A stretch of 64,000 nt of DNA from Desulfurococcaceae archaeon (GTDB taxonomy: Archaea > Thermoproteota > Thermoprotei_A > Sulfolobales > Desulfurococcaceae): the NCBI GenBank assembly GCA_028275705.1, contig JAPWUD010000003.1, positions 1 through 64,000 on the forward strand, read 5' to 3'. The notes under the pieces are model-generated. The model made no database searches. It saw only the letters and a program-made list of their open reading frames with translations, and had not been told where the DNA came from. A program made the translations under genes and the position numbers. The stretch's first letter is position 1; each line of letters starts with the position of its first letter. Of this stretch, positions 25,531 through 35,067 are shown one piece after another.

Positions 25531-26820
25531 ATGGCTAGAGTCTACATAGAGACGTATGGGTGTGCATTGAATAAGAGTGATGAAGCAATAATGGCCAGTG
25601 TTCTAAAGGAGAGGGGGCATAGAGTAGTTAGTAGTGTTGAAGACGCTGATGTAGTTGTTGTCAATACATGTATTGTGAGGCTCGACACGGAGTATAAAAT
25701 GATCAATAGGATTAAGCAACTACGTATCTACTGCAAGTCGACTGGTAAAAAACTCGTTATTGCGGGATGTATGGCGAAGACTCATCCATATTCGTTAAGC
25801 ATTATTGCTCCCGAGGCGTCCCTAGTCTCCCCTCAAAACGCTGATAAAATACACCTAGTTGTTGAGAGCTCTGAGAGACTTGTACTCCTAGAGGGTGCTA
25901 GACGGAGGAATTTAATTGGCTTGGTTGAAGGTTCTAGGGTTGTACCTATACCTATACAGGAGGGTTGCTTAAGTAATTGTAGCTTCTGCATAACGAAGCA
26001 CGCTAGGAGGCAATTACTTAGTCACAGTATAGAGGCTGTAGTGGATAGTGTGAGGAAGGCTGTTGAAGCAGGGGCTGTGGAGGTGGAGTTGACTGGCATG
26101 GATCTTGGTTCGTATGGTATTGATCTATATGGGAAGAGGAAGCTTGTAGAACTAATAGAGAGAATAGTGGGGGAAGTCAGGGGGAACTACATGTTGAGAA
26201 TTGGAATGTTAAACCCCGAGCACATGAGTGAATTAATTGACGGCATTATAGAAGTACTGAGGTCTTCGAGGAGGATCTATAAATTCCTCCACATACCCCT
26301 ACAATCGGGGAGTGATAAAGTATTAAGGCTGATGGGTAGAAGATACACTGTCGACTACTACCGTGAGATAGTTAGAGAGTTGAAGAAGAGTGTTGCGGAC
26401 ATTAGTATAGCCACGGACATCATTGTAGGTCACCCGGGTGAAGATGAAGAAGACTTCGAGGAGACACTTCGAGTAATCCGTGAACTAGAGTTTGAAAGAG
26501 TACACCTCTCCGGCTATAGTATGAGGCCTTTAACACTATCGGCTTCAATGCCTCAAATAGATACTTCTACAAAGAAGACTAGGTTAAAGAAAGCACTAGA
26601 GGCTATAGTAGAAGTTGGATTAAAGGTGAGAAGGAAGTACTTGCATAACGTCGTAGAGGGGTTTGTAACGGAGAGGACTAATACATGGATAGCACGGCTT
26701 GAAAACTACATACCCGTTGTTGTTAAGAGTAGTGATGGAGTTGGATTCGGAGAGTGGGTTAGAGTCTATATTGATGACATAACATTCTATGACATTAGAG
26801 GGCATCTATGGAGTTCCTAG
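25531..26820 (+). CDS. tRNA methylthiotransferase, MtaB/CDKAL1 type
   Basis: A 429-residue radical SAM enzyme of the MiaB/MtaB class. The N-terminal UPF0004 domain (ETYGCALNKSDEA, VVVNTCIVR, VIAGCMAK) supplies three cysteines for one Fe-S cluster, the radical SAM motif is CLSNCSFCITK, and a C-terminal TRAM-like domain ends the protein. Archaeal/eukaryotic members convert t6A37 to ms2t6A in tRNA. Its 3' end overlaps that of the TrkA-like gene by 15 bases, convergently. Confidence 0.92.
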   Translation: MARVYIETYGCALNKSDEAIMASVLKERGHRVVSSVEDADVVVVNTCIVRLDTEYKMINRIKQLRIYCKSTGKKLVIAGCMAKTHPYSLSIIAPEASLVSPQNADKIHLVVESSERLVLLEGARRRNLIGLVEGSRVVPIPIQEGCLSNCSFCITKHARRQLLSHSIEAVVDSVRKAVEAGAVEVELTGMDLGSYGIDLYGKRKLVELIERIVGEVRGNYMLRIGMLNPEHMSELIDGIIEVLRSSRRIYKFLHIPLQSGSDKVLRLMGRRYTVDYYREIVRELKKSVADISIATDIIVGHPGEDEEDFEETLRVIRELEFERVHLSGYSMRPLTLSASMPQIDTSTKKTRLKKALEAIVEVGLKVRRKYLHNVVEGFVTERTNTWIARLENYIPVVVKSSDGVGFGEWVRVYIDDITFYDIRGHLWSS

Positions 26821-27498
26821 TGTGATTGCTTTGATTTTGCCGAGGAATTTCTCGTCTTTTGCAAGCACGTAGAGTATGTTTCCTGGAGCGAGCTTTACGT
26901 CTCTATCTACTGGTATTAGTTCTTTTCCATTGTGTACTAGTAGTGGGTGTGCATCGTCTTCTTCGAGGTGTAGGTCTCCAATGGTGTTGTCAACTGCTAA
27001 GTCGTCATCGCTTATGGTTACAGCATATAGCTTGTATTCTCCAAGTGGTAGTTGGGTTAAAACTAGCGGGGTTGTTAGAGAGGATATTACCTGCTTTATA
27101 ATTCCAGCTGTAATAGCGGGCTTAACTATTGGTATTCCTAGTTTGAGTTTTCTAGCGATCTCGGCTATTTTGGGGTCTCTGAAAACACCTATTCTAATTG
27201 GGACATTGTATTGATAAGCAATCGAGAGGACTAGGAAGTTTACTTCATCTCTATTAGTGAGAGCTAGTACGGCATCTATTTCACCCATATTCAAGTTCTC
27301 ATATATACTAGTATCACTAGCATTGCCTTCAATAATTAAGATATCGCCAAGCTTCTCGAGTGCAAGCCTCCTCCGGGGCTCTCTCTCAATAACAATAACT
27401 TGATCAACAAGTCCACTTATAGCCTGATCTCTCAAAAGCAACTCTACAGTGCCTCCACCACCAGCTATGAGAACACTAAGCTTACCCAAATTAAACAC
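26806..27498 (-). CDS. TrkA-like K+ uptake regulatory protein (RCK domains)
   Basis: A 230-residue protein with a Rossmann TrkA-N domain (VLIAGGGGTVELLL, VIVIERE, then ALTNRDEVNFLV) and a TrkA-C domain after about residue 145. Such proteins gate potassium channels or transporters by binding NAD(H) or nucleotides. No channel gene is adjacent. The convergent overlap with the upstream methylthiotransferase covers the last 15 coding bases. Confidence 0.88.
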   Translation of the reverse strand: MFNLGKLSVLIAGGGGTVELLLRDQAISGLVDQVIVIEREPRRRLALEKLGDILIIEGNASDTSIYENLNMGEIDAVLALTNRDEVNFLVLSIAYQYNVPIRIGVFRDPKIAEIARKLKLGIPIVKPAITAGIIKQVISSLTTPLVLTQLPLGEYKLYAVTISDDDLAVDNTIGDLHLEEDDAHPLLVHNGKELIPVDRDVKLAPGNILYVLAKDEKFLGKIKAITLGTP

Positions 27499-27587
27499 CC
27501 CTTAGCAAACACCATGTGGAACTCCACGAGATTAAATAATACTGTAAAACCAGCTATTATTTAAAATCCTCCCTTTAAAGCAGTTTT

Positions 27588-27612
27588 AGAAAAATAAAAA
27601 CCCCTAGTAGAG
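27588..27612 (-). terminator. T-rich 3' flank of tRNA-Arg(TCT)
   Basis: Right after the tRNA on its own strand comes TAGGGGTTTTTATTTTTC. Runs of T on the non-template strand are the usual archaeal terminator form. Confidence 0.5.
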
Positions 27613-27615
27613 ACG

Positions 27616-27709
27616 CGGGCCCGCCGGGATTCGAACCCGGGTCCTCCGGCTATCCTCGTATTTGCCGGCTTAGAAGGCCGGCGCCCTCTCCTGGCTAGGC
27701 GACGGGCCC
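27616..27709 (-). tRNA. tRNA-Arg(TCT) with a 19-nt intron
   Basis: Acceptor GGGCCCG/CGGGCCC with discriminator G. Anticodon stem CCGGC/GCCGG; the loop CTTCTA-A has anticodon TCT and is interrupted after position 37 by AGCCGGCAAATACGAGGAT. T-arm CCGGGTTCGAATCCCGG. The intron start (AGCCGG) could also pair as the 3' anticodon stem, so an intron-free reading exists but leaves an implausible variable arm. An upstream AAAATATAAAT on this strand suits a TATA box. Confidence 0.9.
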
Positions 27710-27778
27710 ACTATTTTGTTGTATTTTCAATGGTGATTTATATTTTTATCCTGCATGGGATTGAGGGTATTTCTTCTA

Positions 27779-30514
27779 CTAGCTACATATTGTTTTCTTT
27801 AGTGCTTCTACTATGAGTTCTCTACCTATTAGTTTCGGGGTTTTATATATTACGTGGTCTTGCTTCCCCCCACCCTTAACGCCATGGCTTGAGAGTATTG
27901 GTGTTAGTTTCCTCAAGTCTATGTTTTTCGTTCTTGCTGTTTCAGGGTCTATTGAGACTTCAATGCTATCCTCTAGTATTATAACTGTGAGTATTTTACG
28001 CCTAAATACAAGCTCATCTAAAACCTCCTCTAGAAGTTTACTGTCTCTGTGGGGAGGCTCAATTAATACTGTGTGGACACCGCATATATCTATAGCCTCT
28101 CTCTCAGCTGAGTCAATAATTTGCTTTTCCACAAGCTTCCTATACTTAGACACCACTGTAGCTAGCTCTTTATTATCTTCTACTAGTTTTCTAACAGCTG
28201 ATACCACGTCTTGACCCTTAGCATTGATCAAGCTTAAAACCTCGTCTCGCTCTTTCTCGAGTTTATCAATGTAGTCAACGAGTTTAGAGCCGGCGACAAA
28301 CTCTAATCTAACAACTCCATCCTGTATCCTCTCGTGGTTAATGATTTTTACTCCACCAACCTCGGCTGTATTATATAAGTGGGTCCCAAAGCATGCTTGT
28401 GCATCCCAGCCTGGTATTTCAACTATTCTCAACTTCTCAGCGTGTACAGCACCTCCTTGGTGAATCTTTACTCCAAACTTATTCTCCGCTTCAAAGCGGT
28501 CTAGGTAGTGGAATTTGAGATTAATTCTATTATTGACTATTTCATTAGCGACACTCTCGATCTCCTTTACTAACTCCGGTGTTAGTGGTTTATGGTGTGT
28601 TATGTCTAGTCTAGATTTATCACGGGTTTTCTCCGCTCCAGCCTGCCATACATGGTCTCCGAGAACTCTTCTCGCAGCGGCTAGTACTATGTGTGTTGCG
28701 GTATGGTGCCTCATTAGTGTAAAGCGCTTACTCCAGTCTATTTCAACAACTACGCTATCGCCGGGTTTAAAGATGGGCTCTCGATCTAGTACATGTACAA
28801 TTGTATCCCCTACTTTTCCAACATAGATTAACTTATAGACTTCGTTGTTAAACCTTAGAATCCCCTCGTCGTGTTCCTGCCCGCCAGCCCAGGGATATGC
28901 GATTGTCTTATCCAACACGACATACTTACCGTAAACACCAAGCACTACAGCCTCTGCACGGGTTAAATATGGGTCTTCGTGGAATAGCCTCTTTGTCTCA
29001 CCATAGCTCACAGCCCACTTAGCAACGTCGCCTGGTAATTCATACTCTCTAGACTTCACTATTTGACTTGGTGAAGCATGGCGAGCGGCGATCATGGAGT
29101 AGAAGTCTCTGGGTACCTCTATATGTAATCCCTGTTGCTCAGCTCTCTCAGCTACAAACTCTGGCGGTATTCCATGGGAGTCGTATAGTTCTACGAGTTC
29201 ATCTATACTCAAAGCCTTCCTCCTCTTCAATACTTTATCAACTACTTCAACTCCCCTTAGGATCGTGTTTATGAATTTATTTGTCTCTAATACAGCAACG
29301 TCTAGTATATAGTCCCTGTGCCTCTCGAATTTTCCATATATATAGTCGTTTCTCCAGTACTCTATCTGGCGGTTAAATAATTCCGCGACGATGTCCGGTA
29401 GTTTATTATACTCTACACGTAGCTTAGCTAGGTTTCTAAGAAGCCTCCTCATAACAAGCCGTGCTAAGTAGCCTTCACCAGTATTTGATGGAACTATACC
29501 ATCAGATAGCATTAATGAAAGAGTTCTCACGTGGTCTAGTACACTATATAGGTATATAGAGTCGATTAACTCCCTCAAGTACTCTCCATACCCAATTGTA
29601 TTGATCTCTCTCACATACTCATCAATACTCTTCAACTCCTTATCGCTAAGTAAATAGACAATTTTCTTTAATACATCATGAGGCGGTTCTTCAACGCCAA
29701 GTATATTCTTATACTCGTCCACTAGGGAGCCGTAGATCGCATGGAAGCCTGTTGGAGTCTTCTGCGTAAACCAAGCAATTCTCTCAATTCCATAACCGCA
29801 GTCAACTACTAAGACTGGGTTTAATTCGTATTTTCCATTTATAACTTTATATGCCATGTGTACTAGTGTAGCTACCTCCATTCCATCAATAAGCACCTCT
29901 GGTGCAGGGCCTGCATTGCCTCCTCCCTCCCACCAACCCTCTTTGAAAACTAAGTCTTCAATACTCACACCTATTTCCTTGGTGAAGAACTCTATTGTAT
30001 TGTCTATAATTCCCTCAGACCAGTAAATGAACTTACCGGGTTTGTTGAATGCGTGCATTCCACCCATTTCAAAGCTAGATAAGTGTCTTCCAAAGGTTAA
30101 TCCAACATTGTCAATGTCTGTTAAGCGAATAGAGGGCTGTATTATTACTAGTGGATTGTGTGGAGGCTCTGTTAAACCATCTGTTGCCTCGGGTTGGAAG
30201 ACAACTATAGATGCTATTGTTAAGTAGAGATCGTTTCTCCACTTAGCCAATACAGGGTAGGGGTCGATTACTCCATGGCCCTTTCTCTTGAGGAAATCTA
30301 TAAACTTCCCTCTAACCTCGCTTAGACTCATCGACTTCACATACTTATAGTCCTTGTAGAGAAAATCATACTTACTACACGGTCGATCAGGGCATTTATC
30401 ACGGGGTATAATACTCCAGAAGTACTCCCCGCAAACACTACACTTATACCTCTCGTATCCATAGCGCTTACTCAAATACTCGTAGTTAACAATCTTCTCC
30501 ACGGAGTCCACCAA
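27779..30514 (-). CDS. alaS: Alanyl-tRNA synthetase, archaeal type
   Basis: A 911-residue class II synthetase charging tRNA-Ala. The N-terminal extension has CSVCGEYFWS...CPDRPC, found in archaeal AlaRS. The catalytic core includes the class II motifs; the editing domain has HHTATHIVLAAAR and the late CFGTHLYNTAEVGGVKI that bind zinc. The C-terminal DHHA1-like domain ends with GGGKQDHVIYK. Length fits. A single long gene with no close neighbour on its strand. Confidence 0.96.
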   Translation of the reverse strand: MVDSVEKIVNYEYLSKRYGYERYKCSVCGEYFWSIIPRDKCPDRPCSKYDFLYKDYKYVKSMSLSEVRGKFIDFLKRKGHGVIDPYPVLAKWRNDLYLTIASIVVFQPEATDGLTEPPHNPLVIIQPSIRLTDIDNVGLTFGRHLSSFEMGGMHAFNKPGKFIYWSEGIIDNTIEFFTKEIGVSIEDLVFKEGWWEGGGNAGPAPEVLIDGMEVATLVHMAYKVINGKYELNPVLVVDCGYGIERIAWFTQKTPTGFHAIYGSLVDEYKNILGVEEPPHDVLKKIVYLLSDKELKSIDEYVREINTIGYGEYLRELIDSIYLYSVLDHVRTLSLMLSDGIVPSNTGEGYLARLVMRRLLRNLAKLRVEYNKLPDIVAELFNRQIEYWRNDYIYGKFERHRDYILDVAVLETNKFINTILRGVEVVDKVLKRRKALSIDELVELYDSHGIPPEFVAERAEQQGLHIEVPRDFYSMIAARHASPSQIVKSREYELPGDVAKWAVSYGETKRLFHEDPYLTRAEAVVLGVYGKYVVLDKTIAYPWAGGQEHDEGILRFNNEVYKLIYVGKVGDTIVHVLDREPIFKPGDSVVVEIDWSKRFTLMRHHTATHIVLAAARRVLGDHVWQAGAEKTRDKSRLDITHHKPLTPELVKEIESVANEIVNNRINLKFHYLDRFEAENKFGVKIHQGGAVHAEKLRIVEIPGWDAQACFGTHLYNTAEVGGVKIINHERIQDGVVRLEFVAGSKLVDYIDKLEKERDEVLSLINAKGQDVVSAVRKLVEDNKELATVVSKYRKLVEKQIIDSAEREAIDICGVHTVLIEPPHRDSKLLEEVLDELVFRRKILTVIILEDSIEVSIDPETARTKNIDLRKLTPILSSHGVKGGGKQDHVIYKTPKLIGRELIVEALKKTICS

Positions 30515-30635
30515 TACACTGCTTATTTATCAAAAAGTAAAAACAAGTATTTATTTAAGAAAGGAGAACTAGTATTAAGAGTTAAAAATCATCTAAAAAC
30601 CTCTACTATGTCTAAGAATGGTAGAATTAGCTCTA

Positions 30636-30965
30636 CTAACCGAATAGTGCTGAGAATCCTTCTGCTAGTGCTTCCTCACTTAGTTCTTTACTCTCTTCTT
30701 TCTCCTTCTTCTCCTCCTCTTTCCTTGGTTGCTCTGCAGCTGCTGGAGCAGCTTGAGCTGGGGCAGCTGCTACGGGTGCTGCTAATGCCTGCTCTAGAAC
30801 CTTTGCTATATCAATGTTCTTTAAGGCGGCAACTAGTGATTTAACGCGGACTTCATCTACATTTACACCAGCGGCTTCAAGTACTTTCTTAAGATTCTCT
30901 TCATTTATTTCTTTACCGGCTTTGTAAAGCAGTAGCGAAGCATATACATACTCTATACTAACCAC
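30636..30965 (-). CDS. Ribosomal protein L12 (P1 family)
   Basis: A 109-residue archaeal P1/L12 stalk protein: an N-terminal dimerisation domain ([19 protein letters not shown]), an Ala/Pro hinge, a charged [10 protein letters not shown] linker and the C-terminal factor-binding tail [16 protein letters not shown]. The tail binds translational GTPases. It is separated from L10 by a 331-base region with its own TATA (TATTTAAAAG on this strand near 31015), so it is transcribed apart. The last 61 bases, including one base after the stop, are identical to the end of the L10 gene. Confidence 0.96.
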   Translation of the reverse strand: MVSIEYVYASLLLYKAGKEINEENLKKVLEAAGVNVDEVRVKSLVAALKNIDIAKVLEQALAAPVAAAPAQAAPAAAEQPRKEEEKKEKEESKELSEEALAEGFSALFG

Positions 30966-31296
30966 CCCTCGTAACTCTAGCCTTTTGGTTTTAGATGTAG
31001 TTAAGGGCTTTTAAATACGACTCCATAGCGGTAATAGAGAAAAATCCAAGTAAATCCAAGTGCTATAAGTAAATAAATATTCATCAACGTTTCAAACAAC
31101 ATAAGAACATGTCCTGGGGCCGGCTTAAAAGTACTTGTTTCAAATAAATCTGAAATTTATCCCGCATTCTCATATGACGCGGGCATCTAGTTGTAAAATA
31201 CTGAGTGGCATTTAGAGATTCTATTAGCAAACCCGAATAATTAAATCTAACTTCCACCTACCTTGAAAGGGGGTTTTTGTTGTAAAATGTGGAAAA
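30966..31296. other. Intergenic region between L12 and L10 genes
   Basis: No gene is visible. It holds the L12 promoter (TATTTAAAAG on the minus strand near 31011-31020), a second TATA-like TACTTTTAAG on that strand near 31130, and a five-base stem CCCGC/GCGGG near 31160-31182. The stem could end the L10 operon transcript. Confidence 0.45.
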
Positions 31297-32304
31297 CTAA
31301 CCGAATAGTGCTGAGAATCCTTCTGCTAGTGCTTCCTCACTTAGTTCTTTACTCTCCTCTTTCTCCTTCTCCTCCTCTTTCTTTTCTTCTTTTACTTGGG
31401 GTTGTGGTGTTGGTGTTTTAACTTCAAGCCCCAATTCTGGTGCGTATTTTGAGATTTCCGATGCTAGTAGTAGTGCTTTTAATTGTGCAGTCTTTAGTAT
31501 GTGTTCAGCTGTTTCATTTGTTATGTATCCAGCCTCGGTTGCTAGCACTAAGGCTTGTAGATGAGCTCTAGTGAAAACGAGGCTTAATACCGGTGGTTCG
31601 GGTATCACTAGTTCTATTGCGAGTTTTAATGCATCGAATGCAGCATTTCTCAGCATTCCTTCATACTCTGGGATATTAAGTACTAGTTTTTCACCTGGAA
31701 TTATTAATTCCCCGTCTCGACCGCACTTTATTTTAACTCTTACCTCTTTAAGAGCCAGTCCTAGTTTTTGGAGTAGACTAGCTAGTTCAGGCGAGATCTT
31801 ATCTCCTGGTTTAGCTACTACAGTGTCCTTAGCGACATATATTACGTTACCCTGTACTTTAGTGGGTATTTTTAACCTACCAAAGGTACTTAGCATTGGA
31901 CCTGCAGGAATCCCCGTGTTACCCTCTGGTATGAGGATTTCTTTGTCTGTTACCTCGCCTGGTCCATAGTAGTCCCTTGTGACGAAGTTTCTTACGATAT
32001 CTGCTATTTCGAATACGTTTAGATTTGTAAAGATCAGCATTACTTGCCCAGTCATGTGGGGTTCTAGTTCTTTAACTGGGAGATTAAGGGCTTCAAGTGC
32101 TTTCAATGCAACTCTCGGCTTGACAACTCTTGCAATAGCTATTTTATTGAGTTTTTTACGTAGCATTTGAATGTGTTTTGCTGGAACACCAGTTAAATCC
32201 AGTACTAGGAATACTGGATACTTCTCAGCGAGTTCTCTTATTTCACTAGCTATCTTAGCCTTCCACTCGGGTACTTTTTTGTGAATAGCCCTCAAAGCAC
32301 TCAA
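31297..32304 (-). CDS. Ribosomal protein L10 (P0 family)
   Basis: A 335-residue archaeal stalk base protein P0/L10. The N-terminal L10 domain binds 23S rRNA and L11; a long helix (residues 215-290, rich in ALLLASE-type repeats) anchors L12 dimers; the C-terminus repeats the L12-type tail [16 protein letters not shown] behind a Lys/Glu linker. Encoded after L1 and L11 in the usual archaeal order L11-L1-L10. Confidence 0.96.
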   Translation of the reverse strand: MSALRAIHKKVPEWKAKIASEIRELAEKYPVFLVLDLTGVPAKHIQMLRKKLNKIAIARVVKPRVALKALEALNLPVKELEPHMTGQVMLIFTNLNVFEIADIVRNFVTRDYYGPGEVTDKEILIPEGNTGIPAGPMLSTFGRLKIPTKVQGNVIYVAKDTVVAKPGDKISPELASLLQKLGLALKEVRVKIKCGRDGELIIPGEKLVLNIPEYEGMLRNAAFDALKLAIELVIPEPPVLSLVFTRAHLQALVLATEAGYITNETAEHILKTAQLKALLLASEISKYAPELGLEVKTPTPQPQVKEEKKEEEKEKEESKELSEEALAEGFSALFG

Positions 32305-32315
32305 TTAATCCACCT

Positions 32316-32963
32316 CTATAAGCTAAGCTCTACTGGTATACCCATTGTTGTCTTAAATATAATTTTACCTATATTAGCCATTCTAGCCGGTAATTTCCCC
32401 TCGATAGCTGAGAGAACTGCGAGAGCGTTTTCAGCTAGGTCTTCGGGCTTCATATCTTCTGTTCCAATAGTTGTCATTATTACTGGTTGATCCTTTATTT
32501 TAACTAAGACAATGTTCTTATATCTCTCGATAATGGGCTTAATTGCGCCTCCAGATGGTAGTGGAATGGGTATTTTCCCTCTAGGTCCTAAAGCTGGGCC
32601 AAGAACTCTTCCAGCAATACCCATGAGGTCTGGCTTTATCAATACCCAATCACACTCTGATGCAATTCTCTTTGCCTGCTTCTTATTTATGTCTCGTAGC
32701 TCACTACTTAGTATTACTTTATATGCACCTGCCTCCTTAGCTGCCTCAGCGAGGTCTGGATCTACTACAACGCATACTCTCCCCTCTCTACCCCTTCCCT
32801 TTGGTAGGTGAACCGCCTCCCTGATCTTCAATTGCTGGGTTTTTAAATCTACATCACGTAGGACTATTATAAAGTCCACGCTCTGCTTGAAGCCACGTCC
32901 TTTTCCCAGCTCAATTGCCTTTTCAATGTGTTTAGCTAGTAAATCCCTACTTGGTAGAGACAT
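32316..32963 (-). CDS. Ribosomal protein L1
   Basis: A 215-residue L1 protein with the RNA-binding MGIAGRVLGPALGPRGKIPIPLPSG region (in parts) and the HLPKGRGREGRVCV segment typical of archaeal L1. It forms the mobile L1 stalk on 23S rRNA at the E site. In archaea L1 can also repress its own mRNA through a mimic of the rRNA site; I saw no clear mimic nearby. Confidence 0.96.
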   Translation of the reverse strand: MSLPSRDLLAKHIEKAIELGKGRGFKQSVDFIIVLRDVDLKTQQLKIREAVHLPKGRGREGRVCVVVDPDLAEAAKEAGAYKVILSSELRDINKKQAKRIASECDWVLIKPDLMGIAGRVLGPALGPRGKIPIPLPSGGAIKPIIERYKNIVLVKIKDQPVIMTTIGTEDMKPEDLAENALAVLSAIEGKLPARMANIGKIIFKTTMGIPVELSL

Positions 32964-32967
32964 TTAA

Positions 32968-33477
32968 TTACACCTCCTTCTCCCACTCCTCCAAATACTT
33001 CGAGAGTACTTCATCATAGTAACCCTGCTCTAGCAATTTAATAGCTTCTCCAGGGTCTTTTCCATCAACAGTAACCCCTATAGACTTAGCGGTTCCAAGT
33101 ACTGTTTTCACAGCTGCTTTTAATGTTTTACTAGTAAGCTGTGACTTCTTCATAATTGCTACTTTAACAACATCTTCGAATTTAATATCTCCAATCTTCT
33201 TGTGTGCAGGGTCGCCGGTGGGCTCTTTTGCACCAGCGGCTTTCATTAAGAGAGCAGTAGTTGTTGGGATCCCAACTCTAACTTCAAATTTACGGGCATC
33301 AGTATCAACTTCTACTTCAACTGGTACCGGCAACCCCTCGTAGTCCTTAGTTAATTCATTTATTTTGTTTACTACTTCACCTATGTTGAGTTTATAGGGT
33401 GAGAGAGAGGGTCCTATTGGTGGACCCGGTGTAGCCTTACCTCCCTCAACTATGAATTTCAGTGTTTTCTTAACCAC
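32968..33477 (-). CDS. Ribosomal protein L11
   Basis: A 169-residue L11 with the N-terminal [25 protein letters not shown] in family form and the C-terminal rRNA-binding domain ending in [18 protein letters not shown]. It binds the GTPase-associated centre of 23S rRNA. It lies between Spt5 and L1 with only 2-5 bases spacing, in a common archaeal operon. Confidence 0.97.
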   Translation of the reverse strand: MVKKTLKFIVEGGKATPGPPIGPSLSPYKLNIGEVVNKINELTKDYEGLPVPVEVEVDTDARKFEVRVGIPTTTALLMKAAGAKEPTGDPAHKKIGDIKFEDVVKVAIMKKSQLTSKTLKAAVKTVLGTAKSIGVTVDGKDPGEAIKLLEQGYYDEVLSKYLEEWEKEV

Positions 33478-33479
33478 GT

Positions 33480-33968
33480 CTAGCCACCTTTCTTAACATA
33501 GTTTATTGGTATTGTTACAGGTATTGAAAAAGTAGCCTCTAATAGATTAACAGTAAGGGTATTTTTGCTTTTATCTATTGATACAACGCGGGCCCTCATA
33601 CCTCTAAATGGCCCTCGAGTGATCTCAACTATTTCCCCAACACTAATTTCCTCCACTATTTCCTTTGGCTTGAGTAATCCCACGAGGTCACTTATTGGAA
33701 TTCTCATTACTCTTTGGGAGGCATACTTAATTCCAGTTATGAAGCTATATAACTCAGTTGGGTTAGAGGTCTCTACGAATACGTATCCCTTCACTCCTGG
33801 GGCTACAAGAATACTCTTTATGTTTAAACCCCTACCCTTATTCAGTGACTCGAGTATTCTCCTCTCTATGATTAATGCAACGTCTAGTTCTCTACCTGAA
33901 GTAGTCTTAACTGCATATACAGATAGCTCTGGCTTCTCCTCCTTACCTCCACTACTCATATTGCTCAA
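33480..33968 (-). CDS. spt5: Transcription elongation factor Spt5 (NusG family)
   Basis: A 162-residue protein with an NGN domain ([23 protein letters not shown] onwards, residues 15-100) and a KOW domain ([21 protein letters not shown], residues 110-150). It binds the RNA polymerase clamp and aids processivity. The track start TTG 33968 overlaps the secE stop in TTGA; an ATG at 33959 is possible. The order secE-spt5-L11 is conserved across prokaryotes. Confidence 0.95.
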   Translation of the reverse strand: MSNMSSGGKEEKPELSVYAVKTTSGRELDVALIIERRILESLNKGRGLNIKSILVAPGVKGYVFVETSNPTELYSFITGIKYASQRVMRIPISDLVGLLKPKEIVEEISVGEIVEITRGPFRGMRARVVSIDKSKNTLTVNLLEATFSIPVTIPINYVKKGG

Positions 33969-34144
33969 CCTGGAAATGGATATAGTGTAGTGTAGAAGAT
34001 TAAGCGAATTACAAAAGCTATTGCCCCCACGAGAACTAAGCCTATTAAAGTTATTTTTAATAGTGTCATATACTCCTCTCTATCGGGCTTCGTAGCTATT
34101 TGAATAATCCTTCTCCAAGCATCAATAAGCTCTCTCAAATTCAA
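33965..34144 (-). CDS. secE: Preprotein translocase subunit SecE
   Basis: A 59-residue gene below the ORF-track cutoff. TTG 34144 lies seven bases after GGTG. The product begins MNLRELIDAWRRIIQIATKPDREEY, then has a single transmembrane helix (ITLIGLVLVGAIAFVIRLIF, residues 31-50). This is the archaeal SecE/Sec61-gamma form, the essential small subunit of the SecYEG pore. It starts 11 bases after the ftsY stop and its stop overlaps the spt5 start. Confidence 0.93.
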   Translation of the reverse strand: MNLRELIDAWRRIIQIATKPDREEYMTLLKITLIGLVLVGAIAFVIRLIFYTTLYPFPG

Positions 34145-34154
34145 TTCAATACAC

Positions 34155-35054
34155 CTATCCCTCTACTGGAAGCACTTTATCTAGGTATTCTAAGTAATTA
34201 AAAGGTTTTAAATCCCTATAGGACTGCCCAGTTCCAACATAAATAACAGGCTTCTTCAACACGTAGACTAGTGAGATTGGAACCCCGCCTTCTTCGTAAG
34301 CATCAAACTTCGTTACAATAAATCCATCTACGCCCACTGCTTCATTAAAGAACCTGGCTTGCTCAACAGCGTCATTACCTGTTAATGCATCAACCACTAG
34401 GAGTTTAAAATCTGGCTTAACAACTCTAACAATCTTCCTGAGTTCATTCACTAAGTCTACATCTGTGTGCATTCTCCCAGCTGTATCCACCAGGAGAACA
34501 TCAAATCCCCTACTCTGAGCAAACTGTATAGCATCGTAGGCTACTGATGCAGGGTCAACGCCATACTTACTCATGAACACTGGTATACCAGTCCTCTCCG
34601 AGTGCTTTTTCAATTGTTCTTGTGCAGCAGCTCTAAATGTATCAGCTGCAACCATGAGTGGGCGGAGTCCTTGTTCTCTAAAATACACTGCTACTTTTGC
34701 AATAGTTGTGGTTTTACCAACTCCATTTACACCCATAAATAGTACTTTAAACGGCTTCTTTCCACTAGCGAGCCCTAATAAGTCTACACTGCCTGCATTC
34801 TCGAAATAAGATGAAATTATACCTCGTAGTGATTCTACAAGTGTTTTCCTATCCCTGATCTCCCCTTCAAGAATCAATACTCTCAATTTACCTGCAATGT
34901 CCTCAGCAGCCTCGTACGCTACATCTCTACTAATGAGCTCTAGTTTTAGATCTTCAAGTAGATCGAGGAGTTTATCCTTAGATGTAAGTAGTGAAGCCGC
35001 TGAGTCTACAAACTTCTTGAATACATCCCTTAGCTTGGAGAGCTTTGAAAACAA
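34155..35054 (-). CDS. ftsY: Signal recognition particle receptor FtsY
   Basis: A 299-residue SRP GTPase: an N-domain helical bundle (residues 1-95) and a G domain with MGVNGVGKTTTIAK (G1), AADTFRAAAQEQL, VLLVDTAGRMHTD (G3) and FIVTKFDAYEEGG (G4/5). It docks ribosome-SRP complexes at the membrane. It has only a short N-terminus, as archaeal FtsY often does. It lies next to SecE, in line with membrane targeting. Confidence 0.96.
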   Translation of the reverse strand: MFSKLSKLRDVFKKFVDSAASLLTSKDKLLDLLEDLKLELISRDVAYEAAEDIAGKLRVLILEGEIRDRKTLVESLRGIISSYFENAGSVDLLGLASGKKPFKVLFMGVNGVGKTTTIAKVAVYFREQGLRPLMVAADTFRAAAQEQLKKHSERTGIPVFMSKYGVDPASVAYDAIQFAQSRGFDVLLVDTAGRMHTDVDLVNELRKIVRVVKPDFKLLVVDALTGNDAVEQARFFNEAVGVDGFIVTKFDAYEEGGVPISLVYVLKKPVIYVGTGQSYRDLKPFNYLEYLDKVLPVEG

Positions 35055-35067
35055 TTTAACTACACTC

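Noticed and set aside
31145-31205. Two CTGA words with ATGACGC between them in the L10-L12 gap
   Set aside because: Spacings are about 20 bases, not 10-13, and no upstream C box is present.
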